64,000 bases of DNA, from positions 62,001 to 126,000 of the forward strand of contig CAVRYN010000003.1 in assembly GCA_963725505.1 (NCBI GenBank), given 5' to 3'. The notes beneath the pieces are model-generated. The model did no database searches. It worked only from the letters and a program-made list of their open reading frames with translations, and had not been told where the DNA came from. Both the position numbers and the translations under genes were made by a program. How positions within the stretch are numbered: the first letter of the stretch is position 1; each line of letters begins with the position of its first letter. Below are positions 25,011 to 35,944 of this stretch, one piece after another. This DNA comes from Udaeobacter sp963725505 (GTDB lineage: Bacteria > Verrucomicrobiota > Verrucomicrobiia > Chthoniobacterales > UBA10450).

Positions 25011-26374
25011 AATCGCGCAACCGGCGACAAATTCCCGCCGTTGCTAGGATCCTCGATGCGCTCGGCTACTGTGATTTGCCGCGGCCGGTTGTTGTCCATC
25101 TTGTCCGTCGCAAGCTCTCAGAAATTCGCGTACAGCGGTCGGTGCCCGAATTTGAATCAATTATGGTTCTTGTCCGCCGCTCGCTCGACGAACTTCGCGC
25201 CAGCAAACTTCAGCCGATCATCAACGGAACCGGAATCGTCATTCATACAAATTTCGGGCGCGCCCCGCTGTCGCGCAACGCGATCTGTGCACTGGACGAA
25301 ATAGGATCAGGTTATTCGAATCTTGAATACGATCTTCCGGCAGGTGAACGCGGCCGGCGCGGCAGTTACGTCGAGAGTGCGCTCGCGCTACTCTGCGAAG
25401 CTGAAGCGGCCACGGTGGTCAACAATTGCGCAGCGGCACTAGTGCTGATCGTTCGACATTTTACCAGAACCAAAACCGACGTCGTCATTTCTCGTGGCGA
25501 ATTAGTGCAGATCGGTGGCGGCTTCCGCATTGGCGAAATCATCGAAGCGACTGGCGCGAAGTTGCGTGAGGTCGGCGCCACCAACAAAACGACGGTCAAT
25601 GATTACGCGCGAGCCATTGATCCGAACACGGCAATGATCCTAAGGGTTCATCGCAGTAATTTTTTCATGAGCGGTTTTGTAGAATCACCTTCGCCGGAGG
25701 AAATTGGCGCCCTTGCGCGAAAGAAGCGGCTTCCGTTCGTCGAGGATTTAGGAAGCGGAGCCGCTGTCGCAACCGAACAGTTGGGAATTGCCGACCACGA
25801 GCCGACGCCCGCCGAAGCGTTGAAAAGCGGTGTCGATCTTGTTTGTTTCAGCGGCGACAAGTTATTCGGCGGCCCTCAAGCGGGAATCATTGCGGGCAAA
25901 GCGCGATTAGTCGCAGCGTTGAAACGCGAACCGCTGTTTCGCGCGCTGCGGTGTGACAAACTCTCTCTCGCTGCCCTGCAAGCGACGGTTGATCTTCACC
26001 TGAACCAAAAAACGGCTGAAATCCCCACGCTCGCGCTCCTGCAAATTTCAGAGGATGAATTGCGTGCTCGATCTGCGGCGATCTGCGATCAGCTGTCTAA
26101 AAGGTGTTCTGGGCTGCAAATCGCCACCGGCCGCAGCACCGCCAAACCGGGCGGCGGTACCCTGCCGAAGTTCAATCTGCCGTCAGTCACGATCGACATC
26201 GTTCCGAAAAATTCATCGCTAGCCGACTTTGCTGCAACGCTGCGCGCATGGAACCCGCCGGTCATCGGCTACATTGCGGGCGACCGATTCAAACTCGATC
26301 TGCGCACAATTTTCCCGCACCAGGACGGCCTCGTCATTCAGGCGATCAACACAGCGTGTTCCGAACCTGCTTGA
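24995..26374 (+). CDS. selA: L-seryl-tRNA(Sec) selenium transferase
   Basis: The 459-residue PLP enzyme converts Ser-tRNA(Sec) to Sec-tRNA(Sec) using selenophosphate. Visible SelA signatures are INGTGIVIHTNFGRAPLS, EYDLPAGERGRRG, NNCAAALVL, ISRGELVQIGGGFRI, GATNKTTVNDY, and the PLP lysine at about residue 289 in DLVCFSGDKLFGGPQAG. ATG 24995 overlaps the selD end, so the two are translationally coupled. It is followed by a MITE-like repeat and then selB. Confidence 0.95.
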   Translation: MHDRIKSRNRRQIPAVARILDALGYCDLPRPVVVHLVRRKLSEIRVQRSVPEFESIMVLVRRSLDELRASKLQPIINGTGIVIHTNFGRAPLSRNAICALDEIGSGYSNLEYDLPAGERGRRGSYVESALALLCEAEAATVVNNCAAALVLIVRHFTRTKTDVVISRGELVQIGGGFRIGEIIEATGAKLREVGATNKTTVNDYARAIDPNTAMILRVHRSNFFMSGFVESPSPEEIGALARKKRLPFVEDLGSGAAVATEQLGIADHEPTPAEALKSGVDLVCFSGDKLFGGPQAGIIAGKARLVAALKREPLFRALRCDKLSLAALQATVDLHLNQKTAEIPTLALLQISEDELRARSAAICDQLSKRCSGLQIATGRSTAKPGGGTLPKFNLPSVTIDIVPKNSSLADFAATLRAWNPPVIGYIAGDRFKLDLRTIFPHQDGLVIQAINTACSEPA

Positions 26375-26391
26375 ATACATTCCACAGCGTG

Positions 26392-26499
26392 GTCATCCCG
26401 AGCGCAGCGAGGGACCTCACAGTCGGAGCCTCGAATACGTCTGCATACGTTGTGCGATCAATCCCCCAATGAGAGATCCTTCACTTCGTTCAGGATGAC
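26392..26499. repeat. MITE-like repeat with GTCATCC...GGATGAC ends, copy 2 (between selA and selB)
   Basis: It begins GTCATCCCGAGCGCAGCGAG and ends GAGATCCTTCACTTCGTTCA then GGATGAC. Its right end contains the selB start codon (ATG 26495-26497), so the insertion supplies the translation start. Confidence 0.7.
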
Positions 26500-28426
26500 C
26501 ACTCGGCATTTTATTATCGCCACGGCAGGTCACGTCGATCACGGCAAAAGCGCGCTGGTGAAAGCGCTTACGGGGACGGACCCGGATCGCTTGCCGGAGG
26601 AAAAGAGGAGACAGATCACCATCGATCTTGGGTTCGCCGAATTAAATCTGACCGCGCCGAGCGGCGACAAAATTCACGCGGGCATTGTAGATGTTCCCGG
26701 TCACGAAGATTTCATTCGGAACATGATCGCAGGCGTAGGCTCAATTGACCTCGCGCTGCTCGTTATCGCTGCGGACGACGGCTGGATGCCGCAAACGGAA
26801 GAGCATTTGCAGATTTTGACCTATCTCGGCGTGCAACGAGCGGTGATCGCCCTCGCGAAAAGCGATTTGGGAAAGGTTGAGAGCGTTACCGAACAAATTC
26901 GAAATCGTCTGCTCGAAACGGCTCTTGCGAAATCGCGAGTAATTCCAACTTCGGTGCGCACCGGTGAGGGAATTGAAAATCTGAAGAAGACGCTCGTCAT
27001 GGAGCTCGCAACAATGCCGACACAACGCGATTTTGGTAAGTCGCGCCTGTTTGTGGATCGCGCATTCACACTGCGCGGCGTGGGCACGGTGGTCACCGGA
27101 ACCTTAACCGGCGGACAACTCCATCGTGGCCAAAGCATCAGCGTCCGACCGCAAACGCTCCACGCCCGTATCCGCTCCATTCAAAGTCACGGGGTCGAAA
27201 TAGATTGCGCACAGCCGAGCATGCGCACTGCGCTCAGTCTCCCCGATCTCCCGATTAATCAGGTAAAGCGCGGTGATGTGATCACGGACAGCGACTTTGC
27301 GCCGACTTCGGCTCTCATTGCGCAGCTTGAGAAATCGCCGCGACTTATTCCCAGGGAACCCGCCTCTGCCAAGGCTACGGCGGGCAGGCCGGCTGCGCGC
27401 CCGCTTAAGAACGGAAGCTCAGTTTATCTTCATCACGGCACGTCGCGAGTGGCCGCGCGGATCACTTTGCTTGAAAAAAACGGACTGGGGCCCGGCCAAG
27501 AAACGATCGCGCATTTGAAGCTTGCGTCTCCGATCGTTGCGTTCGTCGGAGACCGCTTTGTCATTCGCGATGCGTCGGAACAGCTCACCATCGCCGGCGG
27601 TGTTGTGCTTGATCCGGACGGCACGGGTTTTCGCGATGCACGGGATTTACAACTGTTGTCGATGCGGGCGACCGCGCCGGACGACATTGATCTTTGCGTT
27701 CGTTCCGAAATTGCACGACGCGGATTCGTGCCGAGCAACACGCTCTTGAATAAGTCGCACTTTAGCGCCGGCGAAATCTCCGAAGCTTTAATGCGGCTAC
27801 AACGGAATAACGAAATTGTGCTCCTCGAGGAAATCGCGGCGGATGGCGAGTTTTGGCAGATGCTGCGCAACCAGGCGATCGCCTTAATTGACAACGCGCA
27901 CAAACAGCATCCGGAACGCCCTGGCCTTGATTTAAGCGAGCTTCGTTCTGTGTTACGCGATCAGCCGGAAAATCTTTTCGAGGCCCTCATTGCAGAGCTG
28001 TGCGCCGCCGATTTTGTTCGCAAAGGTTCGACTATCGCTCGGACCTCCCACCAGCCGGTGTTGCCAGCCCGACTTCAACCAGTTGAGAGAAAAATTCGCG
28101 AAGCGCTTTCGCAAAAACCATTCGATGCCCCGCCACGACGTGAGATCGAACTGGATCGAGGCGCGCAGCATGTTCTTCGCTTTTTGATCGCGAGTGGTGA
28201 AGTGATTGAAGTGGGCTCAGACGCAGTTTTGTTACGCGAAAACTTCGAGCGCATGAGGGCGAGAATCACCGAATTCATTTCCAAAAACGGACCGGCCACT
28301 GTGAGCGAGCTGCGCCAGGCGCTGGAGAGTTCGCGCCGCATCATGGTGCCCTTACTCGAGCGGCTGGATCGAGACGGCGTTACGCGACGCGTGGAGGACA
28401 AAAGGATTCTTGGCAGGATCATTTAA
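26495..28426 (+). CDS. selB: selenocysteine-specific translation elongation factor
   Basis: The 643-residue GTPase delivers Sec-tRNA to UGA codons by binding SECIS hairpins. G domain motifs are GHVDHGKSAL, RRQITIDLGFAEL, DVPGHEDFIRNM and AKSDLG (the usual NKxD is altered). Beta-barrel domains follow (VDRAFTLRGVGTVVTGTLTG). Winged-helix repeats at the C-terminus (about 470-643) end SRRIMVPLLERLDRDGVTRR. ATG 26495 begins MTTRHFIIATAGHV and lies inside the right terminus of the repeat at 26392-26499; no separate ribosome-binding site is evident. An insert EPASAKATAGRP near residue 290 comes from a 30-bp palindromic element. Confidence 0.93.
   Translation: MTTRHFIIATAGHVDHGKSALVKALTGTDPDRLPEEKRRQITIDLGFAELNLTAPSGDKIHAGIVDVPGHEDFIRNMIAGVGSIDLALLVIAADDGWMPQTEEHLQILTYLGVQRAVIALAKSDLGKVESVTEQIRNRLLETALAKSRVIPTSVRTGEGIENLKKTLVMELATMPTQRDFGKSRLFVDRAFTLRGVGTVVTGTLTGGQLHRGQSISVRPQTLHARIRSIQSHGVEIDCAQPSMRTALSLPDLPINQVKRGDVITDSDFAPTSALIAQLEKSPRLIPREPASAKATAGRPAARPLKNGSSVYLHHGTSRVAARITLLEKNGLGPGQETIAHLKLASPIVAFVGDRFVIRDASEQLTIAGGVVLDPDGTGFRDARDLQLLSMRATAPDDIDLCVRSEIARRGFVPSNTLLNKSHFSAGEISEALMRLQRNNEIVLLEEIAADGEFWQMLRNQAIALIDNAHKQHPERPGLDLSELRSVLRDQPENLFEALIAELCAADFVRKGSTIARTSHQPVLPARLQPVERKIREALSQKPFDAPPRREIELDRGAQHVLRFLIASGEVIEVGSDAVLLRENFERMRARITEFISKNGPATVSELRQALESSRRIMVPLLERLDRDGVTRRVEDKRILGRII
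27359..27388. repeat. 30-bp palindromic element inserted in frame in selB
   Basis: CCCGCCTCTGCCAAGGCTAC followed by GGCGGGCAGG is the same element as in selD, translated here as PASAKATAGR between barrel domains II and III. Confidence 0.6.
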
Positions 28427-28429
28427 CGT

Positions 28430-31418
28430 GTGAAACGATCGGGGCCACTTCTGCTCGTTGTACCATCCCTGCAGGAAGCTTGGGACGATGCGATCGCTCC
28501 CTGGTTCGACCAGGTTTTGCCCGGAACGTGGCAACGCGAGTTGCCTGGGCTAGTGGTCGTTCCCACGCGAGGGCAGGCCAACGATCTCAAGGCACGCTTG
28601 ATTGCAAAAGGCTCTTCGCATCTCGGTTTGCGGTTTGTGACACCGCCGAGTTTACGTGCGTTGCTCGGGCTAGATGATGCGACCCCGGCTGCTGAGCCTG
28701 AACATCTCCGTTTGCTGCTCGCAATTGCGGCTAGCGAAATGGAAGATCGGCCTAACGAATCTGAAGCGCTTGCTGCCAAAGCTGTTGCTCGTGCGCCCGC
28801 GCTATTGCTGCGCGCATTGGATCGCCTCGAAACTGCCGGTTGGAAATTCCAAGAACTCCGGCTGTCATCGTTTGCGCCAGTGGTGCAGCGTTTTAACGAA
28901 CTGCTGAGAAAATGCGGGTTTGTACTTCCCGGCGAGGCTGATCGAAGGCGTTTGCAACAAGCGGCACGTGTCAGGGAATTTTCTCACGTGCTTATCACCG
29001 GATTCGACGGAGCCCATTGGGCAGAGTGGTTTCTCCTACGCACCGCGGTCGAACTGGCAGAAAACGCCACGATCGTGCTCGAAGAACCGCGAGAAAACTT
29101 TTCCGATGTCGATCTTTGCTGGATCGGCTCTTGGGAAGAAGTTTGTGGCGAAGCCCAACGGGCGCCGAGAGCGACCACCGCGCTCGGCGATTCGCTTTTT
29201 AGCGAAATTGAAATGCGCGGAGGCGCGGAAACGGCAAAGCGCTTCGATTTTCTGATCGGCACAAACTTTTCGGAACAAGCGGAAGCGATCGCGCGGCAAT
29301 GCGTTCGTTATTTGGCAGATGAGAAATGCACGCGGCTCGGCGTGATTTTTCCCGGCAGCGGGGCGTTGCCGCGGCTGGTCGCGAGCTCGCTGGAGCGGCT
29401 TGAAATCCCGCACAATGACGGGCTCGGCCACATTGTTCCCGGCATTTTCGAATCGGCGGAGTGGCAGGCTTGGATCGAATTGCAACGCGCGCCACGACTT
29501 AATTCTTTTCTACGTTTTCTAAACGCGTTGCCCGACCCGATGGTTGTATCGCCCAAAATCAGCCGGCAAGTTTTCGAAAAGATTCTGCACGAAAGTTACA
29601 AGGAGGTATTGCTGGACGACCTCGAACTGCTGCGCGAATTCTGTGCCGCGCGCGCGGACGACAAATCTCAGGCGGCCGCCGAAGCGCTGCGCGCGCTGCC
29701 GTTTCTCCCGCCGCGCGCCACCCTCGCGCAGTTTCTCGAACAGACTCGCGCCGCGCTTGCCCATCTCGACTGGAAACAACACGCGCTCGAGCTCGCCAAT
29801 GTCGCGCATGATTGGTCGCCGCGTCTCGATGCGAAATTTTCACGCGCGCTTTTTTTGCGCTGGCTGGAAGAAACGGCTGCGACCTCAGCTGCCGCCCGCT
29901 CAGCCGCAGGCGACCATCCGTATGCGCGCGTCCAATTGCTCACGGTGGCGCGCGCGCAAAATCAGAAATGGTCGCACTTGATTCTTGCCGGCTGGAACGA
30001 AGGCGCGTGGCCGCCGCAGGCGGGTGCAGAGTTCGCACGCGCCGAAGAAATTCATGCCTTCAATCGCAGCGTGCAACAGCTCAACCAGCGCGCCGCCCGC
30101 CAGGGAAGCCAGGGCGAGGGCCACACGAGTGTTCGCGAAAACCATTCGCTCTATCTCGGGCCCAGAGAGCAGCGCACGATCGCGTTGCGGCAATTCAATG
30201 CGCTCCTCGAATCGGCCAGCGAAGGAGTGACGGTCACGGCCAGTCTGGTGCAGGAAGATGCGCCGGAACGTTTCTGGAATCCGAGCGAATGTCTTACCGA
30301 ACTTTATCTCAAAACGCGCGGTGCGCCGCTCACCCAAACCACGTTGAAAAATCTGCAAATGCGCCACCGCGCTGTTGCCAAAGCCTGCTGCGGTAGCGAC
30401 GGACGTGCAGCAAACGCTCATCGCGTTCAACACCCGCCGTGACTCCTCCAAACCTGCCGGTGAATATGATTTCTCCTTGCGGCCTAGCGAGTCTTATCGA
30501 CCGGTGCCGACGCTGAGTGTGAGCGATCTCCAACGAATGGTTTCGTCGCCAGCAATTATTTGGATGAAGCGTTATCTCGGCGTGGAAGCACCAGAGGACG
30601 CCGCGAATTCGTGGACGGCGACGACAGGTAAATGGGTGCATGACTGGCTGGCGAATATTATCGAAGCCCGGGACGGGAGGATTTTCTCGGCGTTTCCGGC
30701 CTTAACAAAGATCGACAAGCGCATCCGGCTTGCCGCGGACGAACGCTGTGCGGCACTTCGGCGTCTTTGCGAGTTGTTAGGCAAAGTCGTCCCTGATTGG
30801 TGGACTTCGGGCTGGTTGAACGCGCGTTATCTCGCGCGGTATCTCGGCGCCAAAATCGGAAGCGCGAAAGGGTGGGAATGGATGGCGACGGAGGTGGCCG
30901 TTGGTCGCGAAGGTGCGGTGAAAATTGCCGATGGTGTGGAGCTTGAGCTGCACGGCCAAATCGATTTGGCGCTAGCGCAAAATGACGCGGACAGTTTCGC
31001 CGGGCAAAAGATTTGGGTTGTCGATTACAAAACCGGTTCGACCAAGGAACTGAAGGCCTCCGATTTGCACGACAATCTGGTCAAAGGCACAACGTTGCAG
31101 CTCGGTCTTTACGCGCTAGCCATGCGCGAGCTGGGCGCCGCCGAAGTGAGCGTGAGCATTATTTCGCTCGTGGTCAAAAACGTCGCGCCACAATTGTCCG
31201 TTGTCGATCTAGCAGCGCATACCGACGTCTTTGGCGATCTGGCGGAAATGCAGCGTACCGGGGTTTTCGGAATGAAAGGCGAAATCCGTCCGGCGTTCGG
31301 TTATAGCGCGCCGTACCCGCTCGCGACGTTGCAGATCGATAACGACATTTTGGAAGATAAATGGGCGCTGACGCATCCCGCGCTCGTCCTTGAGAAAGAG
31401 GAGTGGGAAATATGGTGA
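28430..31418 (+). pseudogene. AddB-like PD-(D/E)XK nuclease/helicase subunit, one frameshift
   Basis: Residues 1 to about 640 (28430 to about 30370) read in one frame from GTG 28430: LLLVVPSLQEAWDDAIAPWF, LPGLVVVPTRGQANDLKARL, HVLITGFDGAHW. The remaining 345 residues (about 30370-31418) are one frame over, starting PKPAAVATDVQQTLIAFNTR, with PTLSVSDLQRMVSSPAIIWM and the nuclease motif IWVVDYKTGS. Together this is one AddB/RexB-type protein: an inactivated helicase fold plus a C-terminal RecB-like nuclease. The stop overlaps the start of the AddA-like gene (ATGGTGA, 31412-31418), supporting an operon. A single indel near 30365 would restore it, so it may be an assembly error. Confidence 0.75.
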
Positions 31419-34400
31419 AGCCGCGTGACGAATCCGCACGCGCTCGTTTTGCCAGCGAGCTGGACCGCAATTTTTCCGTGGTCGCATCGGCCGGTTCCGG
31501 CAAAACCACTGCGATCACGCAGCGCGTTTTGTCGATCGCGCGTTCGCCGAACGCCGCGGACATTCTGCCGCATCTGGTCGTCGTCACCTTCACCAATCGT
31601 GCGGCGGACGAAATGCAACAGCGCACGCGGCAAGCTCTGCTTCGAGGAAAATTTGCGACAGGAAGTGCAGACTGCATTCAACCGCGCCTTCTTCGGCACA
31701 ATCCATTCGTTTTGCATGAAACTCCTGACCGACTTCGGTCATTATCTTGGTTTGCCTGCGCCGCTCGAGTTAGTCGAAGACGACGACGACCTCTGGCAGG
31801 AGTTTGCGCAAAACCAAACTCGAATTGGCCGGTCCTTAGGCGACAAAGACCGGGCTATGCTTCTGCGTTTCGTGCAGGCGCGCGACCTCATGGAACTGGC
31901 CCGACGCGCGGCTCGGCTGCTTTACAGCGTGCCACCGCCGTCGTCTTGTCCGACTCTCGATTTCACGGAAGTCTACTCACAGTCGGATAAGGGAAAGGGA
32001 AACGACAACATCAGTAAGATCGCAGGCGGAATTGCGCGAGTGGGAAAGGCGTTTCGCCGGCGATTGGGAATATCTGCGCTGGCCGGTTTGTTTCACGGCC
32101 GCAAACGCCAAGTTTACTCAGCTCTGGCAGGAAAAATTTGCGCCTCTGCGAAAGTGGATCTGCGACGCCGCCACGTGCGTCGCGGCAGAGGTGCAGCGTG
32201 ATTATCTCGATTTTCGACTCGACCACGGACTGGTCACTTACGACGATCAAATCGCGCTTGCGGAAGAGTTGCTCCAACATCCCGTCGCCGCGCAGAGGAT
32301 TCGCGAAGAAAGCTTTCGTGTCATTCTCGACGAGGCGCAGGACACCGAGCCGCTGCAATTTTCGGTGCTGCTGGAAGTGACGCGCCCGCCCGAAGCGAAG
32401 GGTCTTTGGTTGCAAGATCGTCGTTTAGGCCCGCGGCCAGGGCACTTCTGCATGGTCGGCGATTTCCAGCAATCGATTTACTGGAAGCGCGCGGACCTGA
32501 ATTATTACCGAGCTGTTCATGAAGCGCTCATTGCCGACAAGCACCGGCGAGAGCCTGGAATTTGCCGTCACATTTCGGCTCGACCAGAAGCAGCTCGATT
32601 TCGTGAACGAAACTTTCCGTGAGATTTTGAATAACAAGGACGGACAGGTGCGCTTTCGTCGAATTGCAACCGCGCCCGGAAATTCTTCCCGGGAAAGTCA
32701 TTCGCGTGCCGCTTGTCGCGAAGGAATTGTTGCCGGAAGGAAAAAAACTGAAGGACTACCAAAAGGCACGCATCGAAGCGGAATATCTTGCGCGATGGAT
32801 CAAGGACGCGGGATTGAAAAAACTTTCGGCCGATTCGTGGCGGGAAGTGGCGATCCTTTGTCCGCGCAAAGCCTGGCTACAAACGATGGCCGCAGCGTTA
32901 CGTCGCGTCGGTTTGCCGGTGGCGATCCAATCTGAAAACGATGTCAAAGGCGACAGCCCGGCTTATGCGTGGCTGACCGCGCTCCTCACGATCATGACAG
33001 ATCCGCTCAATGCTTACGAAATCGTCGGCGTCCTCCGCGAGATCTTCGGCGCGTCCGATCACGATCTTGCGGTCTTTTCCGAAGGGCAGAAAGCGAGATT
33101 TCGCATCGACGAGATTTTGTCGGCGACCGGAAGAATTTCCTCGCTCTTACGTACGCTCGCGGAAATTCGCCAACGCGCAGAAGGTCTGTCGTTATTCGAC
33201 GCCGTCACGTTGATCATCGAGCAAACACAATTGCGCGAGCGTTTGCTTCTATTGCCCGCGACGGAGTTCGGCGATCTCGCACGCGAACTCGATGCCTTGC
33301 TCGCACAAACGGCGGAAGCGGAAGCGAACGGAATGATCCTGGCAGAGTTCGCCGAACACTTACGAAACGATTTCGCGGCGCAGCGCGCCGTCCGTTTTTC
33401 CGCCGACGACAACGCGATCCAACTCATCACTTCGCACAAGGCGAAAGGCTCGGAATGGCAGGCGGTGATCGTGCCATTCCTCGCGCGCGAGCTGCGGCCG
33501 CACTCGCCGCCTTATCCGCATTTCGTGAAATCGCCCGTGGATGGCGAGCTGATTATCGCGTTCGCCAAACAAGACAAATCGAAGGATTTGAAAGACGCGA
33601 TCGAGCGTGCCCAACAGCAGGAACTGGAACGTCTTCTGTATGTCGCAACAACGCGGGCGCGCCACACGCTCGTAGTTGTGCTCGATCAGGAAATCTTCAC
33701 TAGCAGCGAGGGCAAACTGCCGAGGACAGCACAACTTCGACGGCTGATTCGCGACAAGGATTCTTATTCCGGCGAATTCGATCGACACAGCAGCACGATC
33801 GATGAGGTCCTCGAACCTTCCCAGACCGTGCGGCAGGCGTCGCAGAAAAACGGCGCCGAAATCGAACCGTTAACTTCTCGCGAACTCAAGCGCGCGGCGA
33901 AACGCGCTTCGGAATTCGTGCACAAGATCACACCGAGCGCGCTCGATTCGGAAGTGACGGCAGAGGTGCGGACGCGCTCGCGGCTCGATAATCTGGCCAC
34001 CCTCTATGGCCGTTGGTGGCACAAATTTTTCGAGCGCCTGGATTGGAAAGGCGGAATCGATTCCGCGCAAAAATTATTTGAAAAACAATTGCCGATTTGT
34101 CCCGACGCGAAAGCGGCGGTGAAAGACTGGAATGCCACGCGTCGGAATTTGTTCAGCGACGCCACCATCGCTCGATTTCTGGCGAGTGACGAAACGTTAT
34201 TTCATGCGGAATTTCCATTTTCGTGGCGCAGAAACGATCGCAGCGTGCTTGAAGGCTTGATCGATTCGATCATGATTAACCGCAAAGCCGGCCACTGCCT
34301 TCTGGTCGATTGGAAAACGAACGATGTTTCCCCGAGCGATGTCGAAATCTTTGGCAAGACTTACCGGCCACAGTTGGCGGCTTATTGGAAGGCCGTCACG

Positions 34401-34565
34401 GAAATTACCGGCCTCGAAGTAGAAGCCGGCTTGTTCTCAACTGCGCTTGGCGATTTGCTGCTCTATTCTGCCGAGGAACTGCGAAACGAATGGCGCCGAT
34501 TGGAACAACTTCCGCCCGCACAATTGGAAAATGAAATTCAGCCGGATGCGGCCGATCGCTCTTGA
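31412..34565 (+). pseudogene. AddA/UvrD-type helicase-nuclease, four frameshifts
   Basis: Conserved helicase blocks occur in order but in four successive frames. 31412 to about 31650 has Walker A SVVASAGSGKTTAITQRVLS and motif Ia VVVTFTNRAADEM. About 31650-32020 has FNRAFFGTIHSFCMKLLTDF. About 32025-32540 has LVTYDDQIALAEELL and motif II/III SFRVILDEAQDTEPLQF and VGDFQQSIYWKRADL. About 32540-32655 has SLEFAVTFRLDQKQLDFVNE. About 32655-34565 has motif V AIQLITSHKAKGSEWQAVIV, motif VI LYVATTRARHTLVVV and the C-terminal nuclease motif LLVDWKTND. Together with the upstream gene it would form an AddAB recombinational-repair complex. Conservation around every break suggests sequence errors or very recent decay. 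Confidence 0.78.
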
Positions 34566-34623
34566 CGGCGAGACAAAGCCGCGAACCAAAAGCAGCCGGG
34601 ATATCTCGGAGCGTTCGAACTGA

Positions 34624-35727
34624 CTAACTTTGCCGGTCGCCGCGTATAAATTGCTCGACGCAGCGATACGCTTCGTCGTCGGTCATTTGCACGGGCGGAT
34701 GCTTTGAAAAGTAGGCGGAGGCGGAATGCAACACGCCGCCGATCCCACGATCGAGCGCAAGTTTGCAGCAGCGGATTGCGTCGATCGCCACGCCGGCTGA
34801 GTTCGGCGAATCTTCCACGGAAAGTTTCACGTCGATTTCCATCGGCACGTCGCCAAAGAGCCGGCCCTCGACGCGGATGAAGGCGATCTTATTGTCGAGC
34901 TGCCACGGCACATAATCGCTCGGGCCGATGTGAATATTCTCGTCCGCCAAACGCTCGCCGATCACAGATTGCACCGCTTCAGTTTTCGACGTTTTCTTCG
35001 AGGCGAGCCGGGTGCGATTAAGCATGTTCAGGAAATCGGTGTTACCGCCGGTGTTCAATTGATAGGTGCGCACGAGTTTCACGCCGCGCTTGCGAAAAAG
35101 ATCCACCAGCGCCCGATGCACGATCGTGGCGCCCATTTGCGCCTTAATATCATCACCGATAAGTGGCAGATTTCTATCGGCAAAACGCTTCGACCACGTC
35201 GGATCGCTGGCGATGAAGACCGGGATATTGTTGACAAAGCCCAGCCCGGCTTCGAGCGCGCAGCCGGCATAAAACCGGGTGGCTTGTTCGGAGCCTACAG
35301 GAAGATAATTGACCATCAGTTCAGCAGAGGAGTTTTTCAGCTCGGCGATGATCTCTTCGCGAGTGGTTTCTTTCTCCAGTGGAAGGAACGTGCGCAGGGG
35401 GTCCTGATCACACATGTGCGGAGCGTAGCCGTCCAGAACGCAACCCATTTTCACAATGGCGCCGGTGAGCTTGATCTTTTCGCAGAAAACCTTTGTGCAA
35501 TTCGGCGGCGAGAAAATGGCTTTGCTCACGTCCAGCCCGACTTTGCGCCGGTCGATGTCGAAGGCGGCCACGATCTCAATGTCGCTCGGGCGATAGCCGC
35601 CGACCTGCCGGTGCATCAAGCCGATGCGAGTGCCGTTGGCGGAGGCGCCGTCATAAAAATTGATTCCCTGGACAAGAGAGCTGGCGCAGTTTCCAACCCC
35701 GACGATGGCGATTCTTATTTTTCTCAT
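34624..35727 (-). CDS. myo-inositol-1-phosphate synthase
   Basis: The 367-residue product converts glucose-6-phosphate to inositol phosphate using NAD. It shows the Rossmann start KIRIAIVGVGNCASSLVQGI and GYRPSDIEIVAAFDIDRRKV. SAELMVNYLPVGSEQATRFY, FVNNIPVFIASDPTW and LPLIGDDIKAQMGATIVHRA follow, then RTYQLNTGGNTDFLNML (the GGNTDF core). VPWQLDNKIAFIRVEGRLFG and DAIRCCKLALDRG close the protein. Length and motifs fit the bacterial/archaeal short form. It supplies inositol phosphate for lipids, a link to the CDP-alcohol phosphotransferases and nucleotidyltransferase downstream. It converges on the AddA-like gene with about 58 bp between, and diverges from the efflux operon. Confidence 0.9.
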   Translation of the reverse strand: MRKIRIAIVGVGNCASSLVQGINFYDGASANGTRIGLMHRQVGGYRPSDIEIVAAFDIDRRKVGLDVSKAIFSPPNCTKVFCEKIKLTGAIVKMGCVLDGYAPHMCDQDPLRTFLPLEKETTREEIIAELKNSSAELMVNYLPVGSEQATRFYAGCALEAGLGFVNNIPVFIASDPTWSKRFADRNLPLIGDDIKAQMGATIVHRALVDLFRKRGVKLVRTYQLNTGGNTDFLNMLNRTRLASKKTSKTEAVQSVIGERLADENIHIGPSDYVPWQLDNKIAFIRVEGRLFGDVPMEIDVKLSVEDSPNSAGVAIDAIRCCKLALDRGIGGVLHSASAYFSKHPPVQMTDDEAYRCVEQFIRGDRQS

Positions 35728-35944
35728 TTCTAAATTGTTAAAACTGCAAAGCTACCTGAATTAGATTATTCTGAGCAAGACACAAGTTAGGCCATTTCAA
35801 TCACGATAGGCTGCGCCTGCCTTTGGCTCAAATACTGCAAGCGCGGAATGTGTCCGAAGTCGCGCCAGCTTGCAAGACCTGATATAAGGGCAAGAGTCAC
35901 AGGCATTCCTGGTCCAAGGAAAGCCGTCCCAAGGAGATAGACCA

